A DNA stretch of 64,000 nucleotides from Paracidovorax sp031843945 (GTDB lineage Bacteria; Pseudomonadota; Gammaproteobacteria; Burkholderiales; Burkholderiaceae_C). The DNA lies in assembly GCF_031843945.1 (NCBI RefSeq), contig NZ_JAVTJJ010000011.1:61917-125916 (forward strand). The letters are read 5' to 3'. The position numbers and the translations under genes were made by a program. Numbering within the stretch: the stretch's first letter is position 1; every line of letters starts with the position of its first letter. This document shows positions 24,134-31,983 of this stretch, piece after piece. The notes under the pieces were generated by a model. The model saw only the letters and a program-made list of their open reading frames with translations, was not told the DNA's origin and searched no databases.

Positions 24134-24760
24134 ATGATCACCACCGAAGACCAATTGCGTGCGCTCTACGCCGCCCCGGCCGAGCGGGCGGTGCGCAAGC
24201 AGCTGGGCCGGCTCGACGCGCACTGCCGCCGGTTCGTGGCGCTGTCACCGCTGTGCGTGATCGCCACCGGCGGCACGGCGGGCAGCCTGCTCGACGCGTC
24301 ACCGCGCGGCGGGCCGCCCGGCTTCGTGCAGGTGACCGAAGGCGGTGATCTGCTGCTGCCCGATGCGGGCGGCAACAACCGGCTGGACACGCTGGCCAAC
24401 CTGCTGCACGACCCGCGCATCGGCCTGCTGTTCCTGCTGCCCGGCGTCGATGAAACCCTGCGCGTGAACGGCACGGCCCGGCTGCGCGACGAACCCGAGT
24501 TCACGGGGCGGTTCGCCGCCGAGCGGCAGCTGCCCAAACTGGTAGTCCAAGTGCAGGTGCAGGAGGCCTATCTGCACTGCGCCAAGGCGCTGATGCGCTC
24601 GCGCCTGTGGAAGCTTGAATCGCAGGTGCAGCGCAGCGTGCTGCCGACGCTCAACCAGATGATCCACGACCAGATCGGCAACGCAGCCGCGCCCGAATCG
24701 CAGGCCGACATGGTCAGCCGCTATGCCCAGCAGATCGAGGCCGAGCAAAGTCGTTCATAG
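24134..24760 (+). CDS. Pyridoxamine 5'-phosphate oxidase-family FMN protein (MSMEG_1061-like)
   Basis: A 208-residue split-barrel flavoprotein. FVALSPLCVIATGGTAGSLL and GPPGFVQVTEGGDLLLPDAGGNNRLDTLANLLHDPRIGLLFLLPGVDETLRVNGTARL match a PNPOx-like clade of about 200 residues rather than true PdxH, which lacks the LxVNGxA block in this order. The C-terminal part (VQVQEAYLHCAKALMRSRLW) includes the conserved YxHCxKAL motif. The substrate is unknown; these proteins may reduce small organic acids or act as FMN-dependent detoxifiers. It starts 28 bases after the thiolase and ends two bases before repeat copy E. Confidence 0.85.
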   Translation: MITTEDQLRALYAAPAERAVRKQLGRLDAHCRRFVALSPLCVIATGGTAGSLLDASPRGGPPGFVQVTEGGDLLLPDAGGNNRLDTLANLLHDPRIGLLFLLPGVDETLRVNGTARLRDEPEFTGRFAAERQLPKLVVQVQVQEAYLHCAKALMRSRLWKLESQVQRSVLPTLNQMIHDQIGNAAAPESQADMVSRYAQQIEAEQSRS

Positions 24761-24762
24761 TA

Positions 24763-24828
24763 TTGCTATTATTTTAATAGCTGTCGGCGCTTGTGTATCA
24801 AGCGCTAGAGGCCTAAAAGGCTTCAAAG
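24763..24828 (+). repeat. Dispersed two-hairpin repeat, copy E
   Basis: The sequence has TTGCTATTATTTTAATAGC as the first stem-loop, GGCGCTTGTGTATCAAGCGC as the second, then TAGAGGCCTAAAAGGCTTC. It fills the gap between the PNPOx-family stop and the SDR start. The frame through it (IAIILIAVGACVSSARGLKG) is open and continues into the SDR start codon, the same frame as the in-gene copies. Confidence 0.85.
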
Positions 24829-24845
24829 AAATTGAAAGGCTGAAT

Positions 24846-25511
24846 ATGTCCATCGTTCTCGTGATTGGCGCCTCGCGCGGCATTGGCCTGGAGCTGGTGC
24901 GCCAGTACCGCGCCGCTGGCCGGCGCGTGGTGGCCACCGTGCGTGACGCCGCCGGCCGCGAGCGCGTGCAGGCGCTGGGCGCCCAGGCGCTCACCGTGGA
25001 TGTCAGCGACCCGGCCAGCGTGAGCGGCCTGGCCTGGCAGCTCGACGGCGAGAAGATCGACATCGCGCTCTACGTGGCCGGCGTGTGGGACGAGCGCGGC
25101 GCCACCACGCCTCCCACGCGCGAAGACTTCGACCGCGTGATGCACGCCAACGTGCTGGGCGCCATGCAGGCGCTGCCCCAGGTCGCGCCACTGGTGGAAG
25201 ACGCGGGCGGCGTGTTCGGCTTCGTCTCCAGCCAGATGTCGCTCATCAGCCAGGCGGAGAGCAACGCGTGGCTCTACCGCGTGAGCAAGGCCGCCCTCAA
25301 CATGGCCGTCGCCGCCGCCCAGCCCGCCTGGCCCCGCGCCACCCTGGTCGCGCTCGACCCCGGCTGGACGCAGACCGACATGGGCGGCCCGCAGGCCCCG
25401 CTGACGGTGGAGGCGAGCGTCGCCGGCCTCATCCGCACCATCGCCAGCATCACCCCGGCCGACCGGGGCCGGCTGCTGCATCACGACGGCCGGCGTGCTG
25501 CCGAGTGGTAA
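24846..25511 (+). CDS. Short-chain dehydrogenase/reductase
   Basis: A 221-residue SDR. The NAD(P) motif is VLVIGASRGIGLELVRQY near residues 4-21, the acidic second-strand end reads TVDVSDPASV, and the catalytic Tyr-Lys pair is WLYRVSKAALNMA near residues 138-150, preceded by FVSSQMSLI. It resembles the small sepiapterin-reductase/CsgA-like SDRs, for which substrates are rarely known. I start at the ATG at 24846; an upstream in-frame extension runs back through repeat E but has no SDR homology and only the repeat-encoded hydrophobic peptide. Its neighbours are acyl-CoA enzymes, so a role with lipid-derived carbonyls is possible. Confidence 0.85.
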   Translation: MSIVLVIGASRGIGLELVRQYRAAGRRVVATVRDAAGRERVQALGAQALTVDVSDPASVSGLAWQLDGEKIDIALYVAGVWDERGATTPPTREDFDRVMHANVLGAMQALPQVAPLVEDAGGVFGFVSSQMSLISQAESNAWLYRVSKAALNMAVAAAQPAWPRATLVALDPGWTQTDMGGPQAPLTVEASVAGLIRTIASITPADRGRLLHHDGRRAAEW

Positions 25512-25562
25512 GAGCTCGCGCATCCATTCGATCAATCCACAACAACACCTTCGAGACAAAAC

Positions 25563-26693
25563 ATGCTGCTGACCCAAGACCAGGAAATGATCCGCGACGC
25601 GGTGCGCGCCTTTGCCCAGGAAGAGCTGTGGCCCCACGCCGCGCGATGGGATCGGGAGCACCACTTTCCGCACGACGCACACAAGGGCCTGGCGCGGTTG
25701 GGTGCCTACGGCATCTGCGTGCCTGAGGAATTCGGCGGGGCGCAGCTTGACTACGTGACGCTGGCGCTGGTGCTGGAAGAAATCGCGGCGGGCGATGGGG
25801 GCACCAGCACGGCGATTTCCGTGACCAACTGCCCGGTCAACGCCATCCTGATGCGCTACGGCAATGCGCAGCAAAAGCGCGACTGGCTGACCCCGCTGGC
25901 GCGTGGTGAGATGCTGGGCGCCTTCTGCCTGACCGAGCCGCATGTGGGCTCCGACGCGTCGGCGCTGCGCACCACGGCGGTCAAGGAGGGAGACGAATAC
26001 GTCATCAACGGCGTCAAGCAGTTCATCACCAGCGGCAAGAACGGCCACGTCGCCATCGTCATCGCGGTGACCGACAAGGCGCAGGGCAAGAAGGGCATGA
26101 GCGCCTTCCTAGTGCCCACCAGCAACCCCGGCTACGTGGTGGCGCGGCTGGAAGACAAGCTGGGCCAACACAGCAGCGACACGGCGCAGATCAACTTCGA
26201 CAACTGCCGCATTCCGGCTGAGAACCTGATCGGCGCCGAGGGCGAGGGCTACAAGATCGCCCTGGGCGCGCTGGAGGGCGGGCGTATCGGCATCGCCGCG
26301 CAGAGCGTGGGCATGGCGCGCAGCGCGTTCGATGTGGCGCTGGCGTATTCGAAGGAGCGCACCAGCTTCGGCACCGCCATCTTCAACCACCAGGCGGTGG
26401 GCTTTCGGCTGGCCGAGTGCGCCACGCAGATCGAGGCGGCGCGACAGCTGATCTGGCATGCGGCAGCGCTGCGCGACGCCGGCCTGCCGTGCCTGAAGGA
26501 GGCTGCCATGGCCAAGCTCTTTGCCAGCGAGATGGCCGAGCGCGTGTGCAGCGCAGCCATCCAGACGCTGGGCGGCTACGGCGTGGTGAACGACTTCCCC
26601 GTAGAGCGCATTTACCGCGACGTGCGCGTGTGCCAGATCTACGAGGGCACAAGCGACGTGCAGAAGATCATCATCCAGCGCGCACTGGCTTGA
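25563..26693 (+). CDS. Acyl-CoA dehydrogenase
   Basis: A 376-residue FAD enzyme with all four standard blocks: AFCLTEPHVGSDASALRTTA near residues 120-139, the substrate and FAD strand region YVINGVKQFITSGKN, the helical LGALEGGRIGIAAQSVGMAR, and the C-terminal LGGYGVVNDFPVERIYRDVR followed by IYEGTSDVQKIII. Here the catalytic Glu is at the YEGTS position, as in short- and medium-chain dehydrogenases, unlike the IVD gene upstream. It probably acts on a short straight or branched acyl-CoA; the exact substrate is not readable. It ends seven bases before repeat copy F and seems to close the run that starts at liuR. Confidence 0.92.
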   Translation: MLLTQDQEMIRDAVRAFAQEELWPHAARWDREHHFPHDAHKGLARLGAYGICVPEEFGGAQLDYVTLALVLEEIAAGDGGTSTAISVTNCPVNAILMRYGNAQQKRDWLTPLARGEMLGAFCLTEPHVGSDASALRTTAVKEGDEYVINGVKQFITSGKNGHVAIVIAVTDKAQGKKGMSAFLVPTSNPGYVVARLEDKLGQHSSDTAQINFDNCRIPAENLIGAEGEGYKIALGALEGGRIGIAAQSVGMARSAFDVALAYSKERTSFGTAIFNHQAVGFRLAECATQIEAARQLIWHAAALRDAGLPCLKEAAMAKLFASEMAERVCSAAIQTLGGYGVVNDFPVERIYRDVRVCQIYEGTSDVQKIIIQRALA

Positions 26694-26699
26694 GCTTGT

Positions 26700-26767
26700 T
26701 TTGCTACTGAATCAATAGCTGGTAGCGCTTATGGGTAAAGCGCTACAGGCCAATTTGACTCAAATTT
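26700..26767 (+). repeat. Dispersed two-hairpin repeat, copy F
   Basis: The copy reads TTTTGCTACTGAATCAATAGC, less its first base, then TAGCGCTTATGGGTAAAGCG and CTACAGGCCAATTTGACTC. The inner hairpin arms TAGCGCTT and AAGCGCTA are perfect. It lies between the convergent acyl-CoA dehydrogenase and DUF421 genes and may serve as a bidirectional hairpin, but it has no poly-T run. Confidence 0.8.
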
Positions 26768-26779
26768 CGGCGACCGCCG

Positions 26780-27256
26780 CTATTCCGAATCCCGCTTGCG
26801 CAGCACCACGGTGACCTGCCCGTTGACCTCCAGCGTGGCGCTTTCCACCTCGTGCAGATGGCGGCAGCCGCCAGCGCGCAGGGCGGCGGCCAGGTCGTCG
26901 GCGGACAGCAGCTGCTGGCGCATCAGCGCCTCGTTCACCCGGCCTTGGTAGACCAACTCCTTCGGCTTGCCGTCCACCAGCAAGGCCAGCTTCGGAAAGC
27001 GGTAGGTCACGTGGGCCAGCAGCACGTGGCACATCAGCAGGGTGGCGGCGGAAATAAGCCCGCCCAGCAGCGAGTTGTCGCCCGCGTTCATCGAGTTCTG
27101 CACCGCGTTCGACAGCACCAGCAGCAGCACCAGATCGAAGGGCGCGAACTGGCCAGTCTGCCGCCGCCCGGTCAGGCGCAGAAAGACCAGCAGGAAGGCA
27201 TAGACCACCACGCCCCGCACAATAAATTCCCACCACGGCACGCTCAGCGACAACAT
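26780..27256 (-). CDS. DUF421 (YetF-like) membrane protein
   Basis: A 158-residue protein with three predicted N-terminal membrane segments and a small C-terminal soluble domain. Family signs are WWEFIVRGVVVYAFLLVFLRLTGRRQTGQFAPFDLVLLLVLSNAVQNSM and the later LALLVDGKPKELVYQGRVNEALMRQQLLSADDLAAALRAGG. The conserved GRR and LSNAVQN motifs are present. DUF421/YcaP/YetF proteins are of unknown function, perhaps involved in membrane stress. The ATG at 27254-27256 has AGGAGAG nearby. A perfect 14-bp hairpin lies just upstream of its ribosome-binding site (27281-27311). Confidence 0.85.
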   Translation of the reverse strand: MLSLSVPWWEFIVRGVVVYAFLLVFLRLTGRRQTGQFAPFDLVLLLVLSNAVQNSMNAGDNSLLGGLISAATLLMCHVLLAHVTYRFPKLALLVDGKPKELVYQGRVNEALMRQQLLSADDLAAALRAGGCRHLHEVESATLEVNGQVTVVLRKRDSE

Positions 27257-27280
27257 CGAAGGACTCTCCTGAATGATCAA

Positions 27281-27311
27281 CCCCGGCCGCAGCAGCGTGC
27301 TGCGGCCGGGG
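27281..27311. repeat. Perfect 14-bp stem hairpin in the DUF421 leader
   Basis: CCCCGGCCGCAGCA and TGCTGCGGCCGGGG are exact complements separated by only GCG. It begins 25 bases upstream of the DUF421 start on the minus strand. No T-run follows on either strand, so it is not a standard intrinsic terminator; it may be a leader structure or a site for a dimeric DNA-binding protein. Confidence 0.7.
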
Positions 27312-27445
27312 AGCGCCATGATGGCAGGAACATGCGGGCCTGCCTGTCAGCTGATGGCGATCGCCGTGGCGGCCAGGGCGTCTGCAAGAATGCGGGCCTG
27401 CCATTTCGCTGCTTTCCCCTCCTGCCTTCGGCGCACGCTTTTTTC

Positions 27446-27868
27446 ATGCCTTCTGACTCCCGAGATTCCTGCCCGTGCGGGCGCACCGCCCCAGCCGGCC
27501 GCGCCGGCGTCCCGCTGGCCTTTGCCGACTGCTGCGGGCGCTATCTCGGCCACTGGGGCGAGTGCCCGGCACCGGATGCTGAAAGCCTGATGCGTTCGCG
27601 CTACACGGCCTTCGTGCGCGAAGAAGGCGCCTATCTGCTGGCCACCTGGGCCGCGGAGCACCGGCCGGCCACCATCGATTTCGACGCAGGCACCCGCTGG
27701 CTGGGCCTGGAAGTGCGCGCGCACCGCACCACGGGCGATGACCGGGCCGAGGTCGAATTCGTCGCCCGCCAGCGCGATGCGACGGGCCGGGCGCACCGGC
27801 TGCACGAAACCAGCCGCTTCGTGCGCTCCGGCGGCCGCTGGTTTTACGTAGACGGCGACCTGCGCTGA
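27446..27868 (+). CDS. YchJ/UPF0225 family protein
   Basis: A 140-residue YchJ-like protein. The N-terminus has a SEC-C type zinc motif, CPCGRTAPAG and DCCGRYLGHWGECPAPDAESLMRSRYTAFV, and the C-terminus has the NTF2-like fold strand set (EVEFVARQRDATGRAHRLHETSRFVRSGGRWFYVDGDL). The function of YchJ is unknown, though the SEC-C motif suggests binding of zinc and a partner protein. The ATG at 27446 gives the normal family length; upstream codons back to 26852 are antisense to DUF421 and not coding. It is followed nine bases later by the histidine kinase GTG start. Confidence 0.85.
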   Translation: MPSDSRDSCPCGRTAPAGRAGVPLAFADCCGRYLGHWGECPAPDAESLMRSRYTAFVREEGAYLLATWAAEHRPATIDFDAGTRWLGLEVRAHRTTGDDRAEVEFVARQRDATGRAHRLHETSRFVRSGGRWFYVDGDLR

Positions 27869-27877
27869 AGGAAGGCC

Positions 27878-29749
27878 GTGCGCAGCTTTCCCCGCAACCG
27901 CGCGCGCCAGGACCAGGAAGACGTGCGTGCTTCGGAATGGGCGGCGTCGCTGCTGCCGCACGAAGGCCCGGATCAGCTGGAGCTGGCCATGCGCCGGCGT
28001 TTGATGCTGTCGCTGTCCAAACGGGGCTCCACCGAGGCTGGGGTCCTGGTCATTCCCGGCGTGCTTTGCTGGATGTACGGCCGCTCGGCGGGCTACCACG
28101 CGCTCTGGGCCTGGTGGGCGTGCTTCGTCATCGCCACGCTGGGCATTGTGTGGCTGCGGCGCAGCTTCGGGCGCGATCAGGCCTTGCCCGACGCGGCGTC
28201 GGTGATGCACTGGGAGCGGGTGTTCCACCGCGCCGCGCCTGTGATGGGCGGGTTCTGGGCTGCGCCGCTGGTGCTCACGCTGCAAGGCGGCAGCACCGAT
28301 TTCAAGCTCTTTCTCTACATGGTGCTGTGCGCCGTGGTGGCCTCCAGTGCCACGTATCTGGCGCCGTTGCCGGGGCTTTTCTGGCGGTTCTTCGCCGCCA
28401 TCTACGTGCCCATGGTGGTGGCGGTGTACTGGGTCTTTCCGCTGCGGTGGATGTACCTGATGCCGCTGGTGCTGCTGTACGGCGCGGTGATCGTGCGGCA
28501 CGCCATGGGCGGGCGCCGCCTGTTGGTGCAGCAGATCGAGCACGAGCGCCAGCGCCAGCGGCTGGCCGAGCGCTATCGTCTGGCCAAGGAAGAGGCCGAA
28601 CGCGCGCTGGCCGAGCGCAACCGCTTCATCTCCACCACCAGCCACGACCTGCGCCAGCCCCTGCACGCCATGGGCCTGCTGTTGGAGGCCGCGCTGCAAC
28701 GCAATGCCGATGCGCAACTGGCACCCGTGCTGCACGACGTGCGTGACTGTGTGCGCTCGCTCAACTTCATGTTCAACGCGCTGCTCGATCTGTCGCGGCT
28801 GGAGTCGGGTGAATTCACCGCGCGCCGTGAAGACGTGTCGCTGGCTGCGGTGTTTGACGACGTGGCCACCGTCTTCCGGCCCGATGCGGCCCAGCGTGGC
28901 TTGCGGCTGAAAACCTTTCTGCCGCGCGGGCGGGCCCCCTGGGTGCGGGCCGACCCGGCCCTGCTGCGGCAGATGGTGTTCAACCTCACGCAGAACGCGC
29001 TGCGCTACACCCAGTCGGGCGGGCTGCTGCTGGGCGTGCGCCTGCGGGGCCGGCAGTGGCGCGTGGAAGTGTGGGACACCGGCGCCGGCGTCGACCCGCA
29101 GGATCGCGAACGCATCTACGCGCCCTACGCGCGGGGCGGGGCCGGCAGGCGACAGGACGTGGAGGGTCGCGGGCTCGAAGGGCACGGACTGGGCCTGGCC
29201 GTGGTGGCCCGCTGCGCGCGGCTCACGGGGGCCGAATACGGTTTCGACTCCACGCCCGGCCGGGGTTCATGCTTTTGGCTGCAGATGCCGGTCGCCGCGG
29301 TGCCCAGCCCATCGCCGGTTACGCCGGCTGGCCCGCTGGCGCTGCCCCGGGCCGCATCGCTGAGCGGCACCTGCCTGTTGGTGGACGACGACCCCCAGGT
29401 CGGCTCAGCATTGCGCCGTTTGTTGCAGTCGTGGGGCGTGCAGGTGCAGGTGTCGCCCAGCGGCGCGCATGCGCTGGCCCGTCTGAAGCGTGGTTTCGTC
29501 CCTGACGCGATCCTGTGCGACTACCGCCTGAGCGCGGCAGAGAGCGGCCTGGCCGTGCTGCAGGCCTTGCAGGCGCGTTGCGGCCACACGCGTGGCGCCA
29601 TGCTGACCGGCGAGCATGCTGCACCCGAGCTGTTGCAGGCCGAAGAAGATGGGTATCTGGTACTGCGCAAGCCACTCGAGCCCGCAGTACTGCATGCTCT
29701 GTTGGCGCGCTGGTTGCCCGCTGCCGGCCGGGCACTGCCGCCAGCCTGA
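27878..29749 (+). CDS. Hybrid sensor histidine kinase with C-terminal receiver
   Basis: A 623-residue inner-membrane sensor. Five or six hydrophobic segments span about residues 50-210, with no periplasmic sensor domain, so the signal is probably sensed in the membrane. A short coiled coil (QQIEHERQRQRLAERYRLAKEEAERALAERN, given here in parts: QQIEHERQRQRLAER, then EEAERALAERN) leads to the HisKA phospho-acceptor FISTTSHDLRQPLHAMG near residue 250. The ATPase has NLTQNALRYTQSGG, DTGAGVDPQDRERI and GHGLGLAVVARCARL, and the receiver shows CLLVDDDPQVGSALRRLL and the phosphorylatable Asp in AILCDYRLS near residue 546. GTG start. The convergent LuxR-type regulator is the probable partner. Confidence 0.9.
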   Translation: MRSFPRNRARQDQEDVRASEWAASLLPHEGPDQLELAMRRRLMLSLSKRGSTEAGVLVIPGVLCWMYGRSAGYHALWAWWACFVIATLGIVWLRRSFGRDQALPDAASVMHWERVFHRAAPVMGGFWAAPLVLTLQGGSTDFKLFLYMVLCAVVASSATYLAPLPGLFWRFFAAIYVPMVVAVYWVFPLRWMYLMPLVLLYGAVIVRHAMGGRRLLVQQIEHERQRQRLAERYRLAKEEAERALAERNRFISTTSHDLRQPLHAMGLLLEAALQRNADAQLAPVLHDVRDCVRSLNFMFNALLDLSRLESGEFTARREDVSLAAVFDDVATVFRPDAAQRGLRLKTFLPRGRAPWVRADPALLRQMVFNLTQNALRYTQSGGLLLGVRLRGRQWRVEVWDTGAGVDPQDRERIYAPYARGGAGRRQDVEGRGLEGHGLGLAVVARCARLTGAEYGFDSTPGRGSCFWLQMPVAAVPSPSPVTPAGPLALPRAASLSGTCLLVDDDPQVGSALRRLLQSWGVQVQVSPSGAHALARLKRGFVPDAILCDYRLSAAESGLAVLQALQARCGHTRGAMLTGEHAAPELLQAEEDGYLVLRKPLEPAVLHALLARWLPAAGRALPPA

Positions 29750-29850
29750 GCGGTCAGCTGCGCGATCCGCCAGAAAAGTCGGCGGTTTTGTAAGAGCGTG
29801 TTCGCGCAGCCGCTCGGTTTACCTGCTTGCAGCGTGCTGCCGCGCAGTGT

Positions 29851-30546
29851 TTAGCGCAACCGCGGGTCATCGCCTGTTTCCAGCCGCACGCCGCGCAGCC
29901 GTGCAATCGCTTCCACCCGGTTACGCACGCCCAGCTTGCCCAGAATGGCGGTGACGTGCTCCTTGACCGTGTGCTCCGACAGGTTCAGTGCGCCTGCAAT
30001 GTGCTTGTTGGGCTGGCCTTCCAGCACGTGCGCCAGGATCTGCCCCTGCCGCGGCGTCAGGCCCAGATCGGTGGGCGCCAGCGGTATGGCGTGGGACTGC
30101 AGCGGGGCGTCGTCGATGGGCGGCAGGGTCTCGAACCAAGTGCCGCCCTGCAGCAGCGCCGTGGCAGCGGCGGCAAACACCTCGGGGCTGTGCTGCTTAT
30201 GCACGAAGCCGTGCGCGCCACTGCCCTGCGCCTTGAGCAAGATGGCCGGGTGGCTGTCGCCGCTCACCATCAGCACGCGCACCTGCGGCGCCAGCGCCAG
30301 CAGGTCGCGGATGAAATGCGTGGTCGTGCCGTCGGCCAGCCAGAAGTCCACCAGCGCCAGCGCCGGCGCGCCCTGGGCGGCAATGGTGCGCAGGGCTTCC
30401 TGCGTCGTGCACACGCACACGGCATCGTCCAGGCCCGGGTGCAGCCGCAGGAATTCGCTCATGCCGCGCGCCACCAGCGGGTGGTCGTCCACCACCAGGG
30501 CATAGCGGTCGCCGTGGGTGCGAAGGGGGGTGTCGGAGAGACTCAA
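29851..30546 (-). CDS. LuxR/NarL-family response regulator
   Basis: A two-domain regulator. The receiver begins ALVVDDHPLVARGMSEFLRL, with the phospho-Asp in ALVDFWLADG and the conserved Lys in GFVHKQHSPEVF. The C-terminal HTH is LTPRQGQILAHVLEGQPNKH and LSEHTVKEHVTAILGKLGVR, which is typical NarL DNA-binding. The start is uncertain: no ATG or GTG precedes the receiver at a sensible place within the homologous part. I chose the TTG at 30544-30546, giving 231 residues; the open frame continues upstream to 30750 with no homology. It faces the hybrid kinase tail-to-tail, and its 5' end faces the repeat lipoprotein gene, which it might control. Confidence 0.8.
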   Translation of the reverse strand: MSLSDTPLRTHGDRYALVVDDHPLVARGMSEFLRLHPGLDDAVCVCTTQEALRTIAAQGAPALALVDFWLADGTTTHFIRDLLALAPQVRVLMVSGDSHPAILLKAQGSGAHGFVHKQHSPEVFAAAATALLQGGTWFETLPPIDDAPLQSHAIPLAPTDLGLTPRQGQILAHVLEGQPNKHIAGALNLSEHTVKEHVTAILGKLGVRNRVEAIARLRGVRLETGDDPRLR

Positions 30547-30770
30547 GTCGAACAGTCGTAGAAGGGCAGATTCGCCGGGCTCGAGGGGCCGGCCATTGCC
30601 AGGTGCATAAGCCGCAGCGCGTGCAGTGCGTAACAAATACCCGACGGTGGGGGGGTAGGGGTAATCCCCGCACTGTACTGAAAATCCGGCTCGCTCTTGA
30701 CACCTGTGCCTGTAACAGCCGGCGTGTCGCCACCGCTTTGCATCTTTCACACGCTTGACTGAAATCCTTC

Positions 30771-31853
30771 ATGAAAACTCTTGACTTCACTCGCCGTTCG
30801 GCGGCTTTGATTCTTGTCGCTTCGCTGGCCGCTTGCGGTGGCGGTGGCAACAGCGACCTCATCGCCTCGCCGACGCCCACACCGGAGCCCACTCCCACTC
30901 CCACTCCCACTCCTACACCGACGCCCACGCCAACCCCCACGCCGACACCGACACCCACCCCCGAACCCACGCCGAATCCGGTGAGCGTCACCGGCCAGTA
31001 CCGCGCCTTGGCCGCTGCCGCCAACGGCGCGCCCTTGCTTGCCGCCTGGAACGAGCAGGGCGCGCAGGGGTACGCTTATCTGGGGCGCTTGGCCACGAAT
31101 GTCACCGGCGCCAACTCGGAGCAGGGCGACTTCTACGTGAGCGACAGCGCGCACAGCGGATCTCGGCTGGAATACGAAACCATCACCGTGCCGGAATCGG
31201 CTGCCGGTGCAATCGCCCGGCTGAACGAGCAGGGCGCTCGCGGCTTTGCCTACAAGGCACCCGGCTTCTTCGGCGGCAGCGATTCGCGATCGATCACGGT
31301 GCGCGACGCATCGCGCAGCACCACCTTCTCGTACGAGCAACTGCCGGCATCCGGCACCTTGTCTACCGCCGCTTTTCTGGCGCAGCTGAACGCCCAGGGC
31401 GCACGCGGCTACCGCCTGGTCGGCCCGCTGCTGGCAGGTGCCGATTCGTTCAACCTGTATGCCAAGGATTCCTCCGCCACCACGTACAGCTACACGCTGT
31501 TCGATCTGCCCAGCCCCTACGGCATGGCCAGTGGCGAAGCGCTGCGCCAGCGCCTGAATGCCCAAGGTTCGCAGGGGCAGCTGTTCCTGGGCGCGTTCGT
31601 GCTGCAGGGCGGTGCCGGGGCGCAGGTGTTCGAGCGCAGCTCGGCCCAGAGCGGCGCCATCGAATACGACCTGCGCGACGCGAACCCGCAGGCGTCGATT
31701 GCCCAGTTGCTGGCCGGCATCAACGAGCGTGCGGCGCAAGGCTATTTCTATTACAGCGATCTGGTCACCGACGACCGGGCGCGCTTCACGCTGTCGGTGC
31801 GCAACGCCGCCAGCTTGCGCAACCCGCTGGCGGGCATCACGTTCCCGTCGTGA
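30771..31853 (+). CDS. Lipoprotein with Pro-Thr linker and five internal repeats
   Basis: A 360-residue predicted outer-membrane or cell-surface lipoprotein. The lipobox is SLAAC with the acylated Cys at 22, followed by GGGG. A Pro-Thr-Pro-Thr/Glu linker covers residues 34-70. The rest consists of five units of 55-58 residues, each with a LNxQGAxGY-type motif whose Asn lies at residues 94, 152, 207, 263 and 318: AAWNEQGAQGYAYLG, ARLNEQGARGFAYKA, AQLNAQGARGYRLVG, QRLNAQGSQGQLFLG and AGINERAAQGYFYYS. The motif resembles the LNxxGxxGW core of DUF4177-like small beta proteins. The function is unknown. It is divergent from the LuxR regulator and followed by a terminator at 31892. Confidence 0.8.
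   Translation: MKTLDFTRRSAALILVASLAACGGGGNSDLIASPTPTPEPTPTPTPTPTPTPTPTPTPTPTPTPEPTPNPVSVTGQYRALAAAANGAPLLAAWNEQGAQGYAYLGRLATNVTGANSEQGDFYVSDSAHSGSRLEYETITVPESAAGAIARLNEQGARGFAYKAPGFFGGSDSRSITVRDASRSTTFSYEQLPASGTLSTAAFLAQLNAQGARGYRLVGPLLAGADSFNLYAKDSSATTYSYTLFDLPSPYGMASGEALRQRLNAQGSQGQLFLGAFVLQGGAGAQVFERSSAQSGAIEYDLRDANPQASIAQLLAGINERAAQGYFYYSDLVTDDRARFTLSVRNAASLRNPLAGITFPS
30870..30977 (+). repeat. Pro-Thr coding microsatellite in the lipoprotein gene
   Basis: A run of 6-base units, mostly CCCACT early and CCGACG/CCCACG later, encodes the Pro-Thr linker at residues 34-69. The near-identical CCCACT units (about 30888-30914) could slip in replication and change linker length by two residues per unit while keeping frame. 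Confidence 0.8.
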
Positions 31854-31891
31854 TCTGACGCACGGCCAAGGCATACTTGGTCTCTGCTCCC

Positions 31892-31913
31892 AGGCGCCTT
31901 CGGGCGCCTTTTT
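31892..31913 (+). terminator. Intrinsic terminator after the lipoprotein gene
   Basis: AGGCGCC-TTCG-GGCGCCT is a perfect 7-bp stem with a UUCG tetraloop followed by TTTTT. It lies 39 bases after the lipoprotein stop and before the HAD gene. Confidence 0.9.
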
Positions 31914-31983
31914 GCGTTCTGCTCGCGGCACAGCTGCAGTGCCGTTCATTCGTCCCTCTCGTTTCCAAGAAAGACTTCTTCCC

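Noticed and set aside
24723..24845. N-terminal extension of the SDR through repeat E
   Set aside because: The frame is open, but the residues are repeat-derived and the SDR homology starts at the ATG at 24846; the extension would need to start inside the PNPOx gene.
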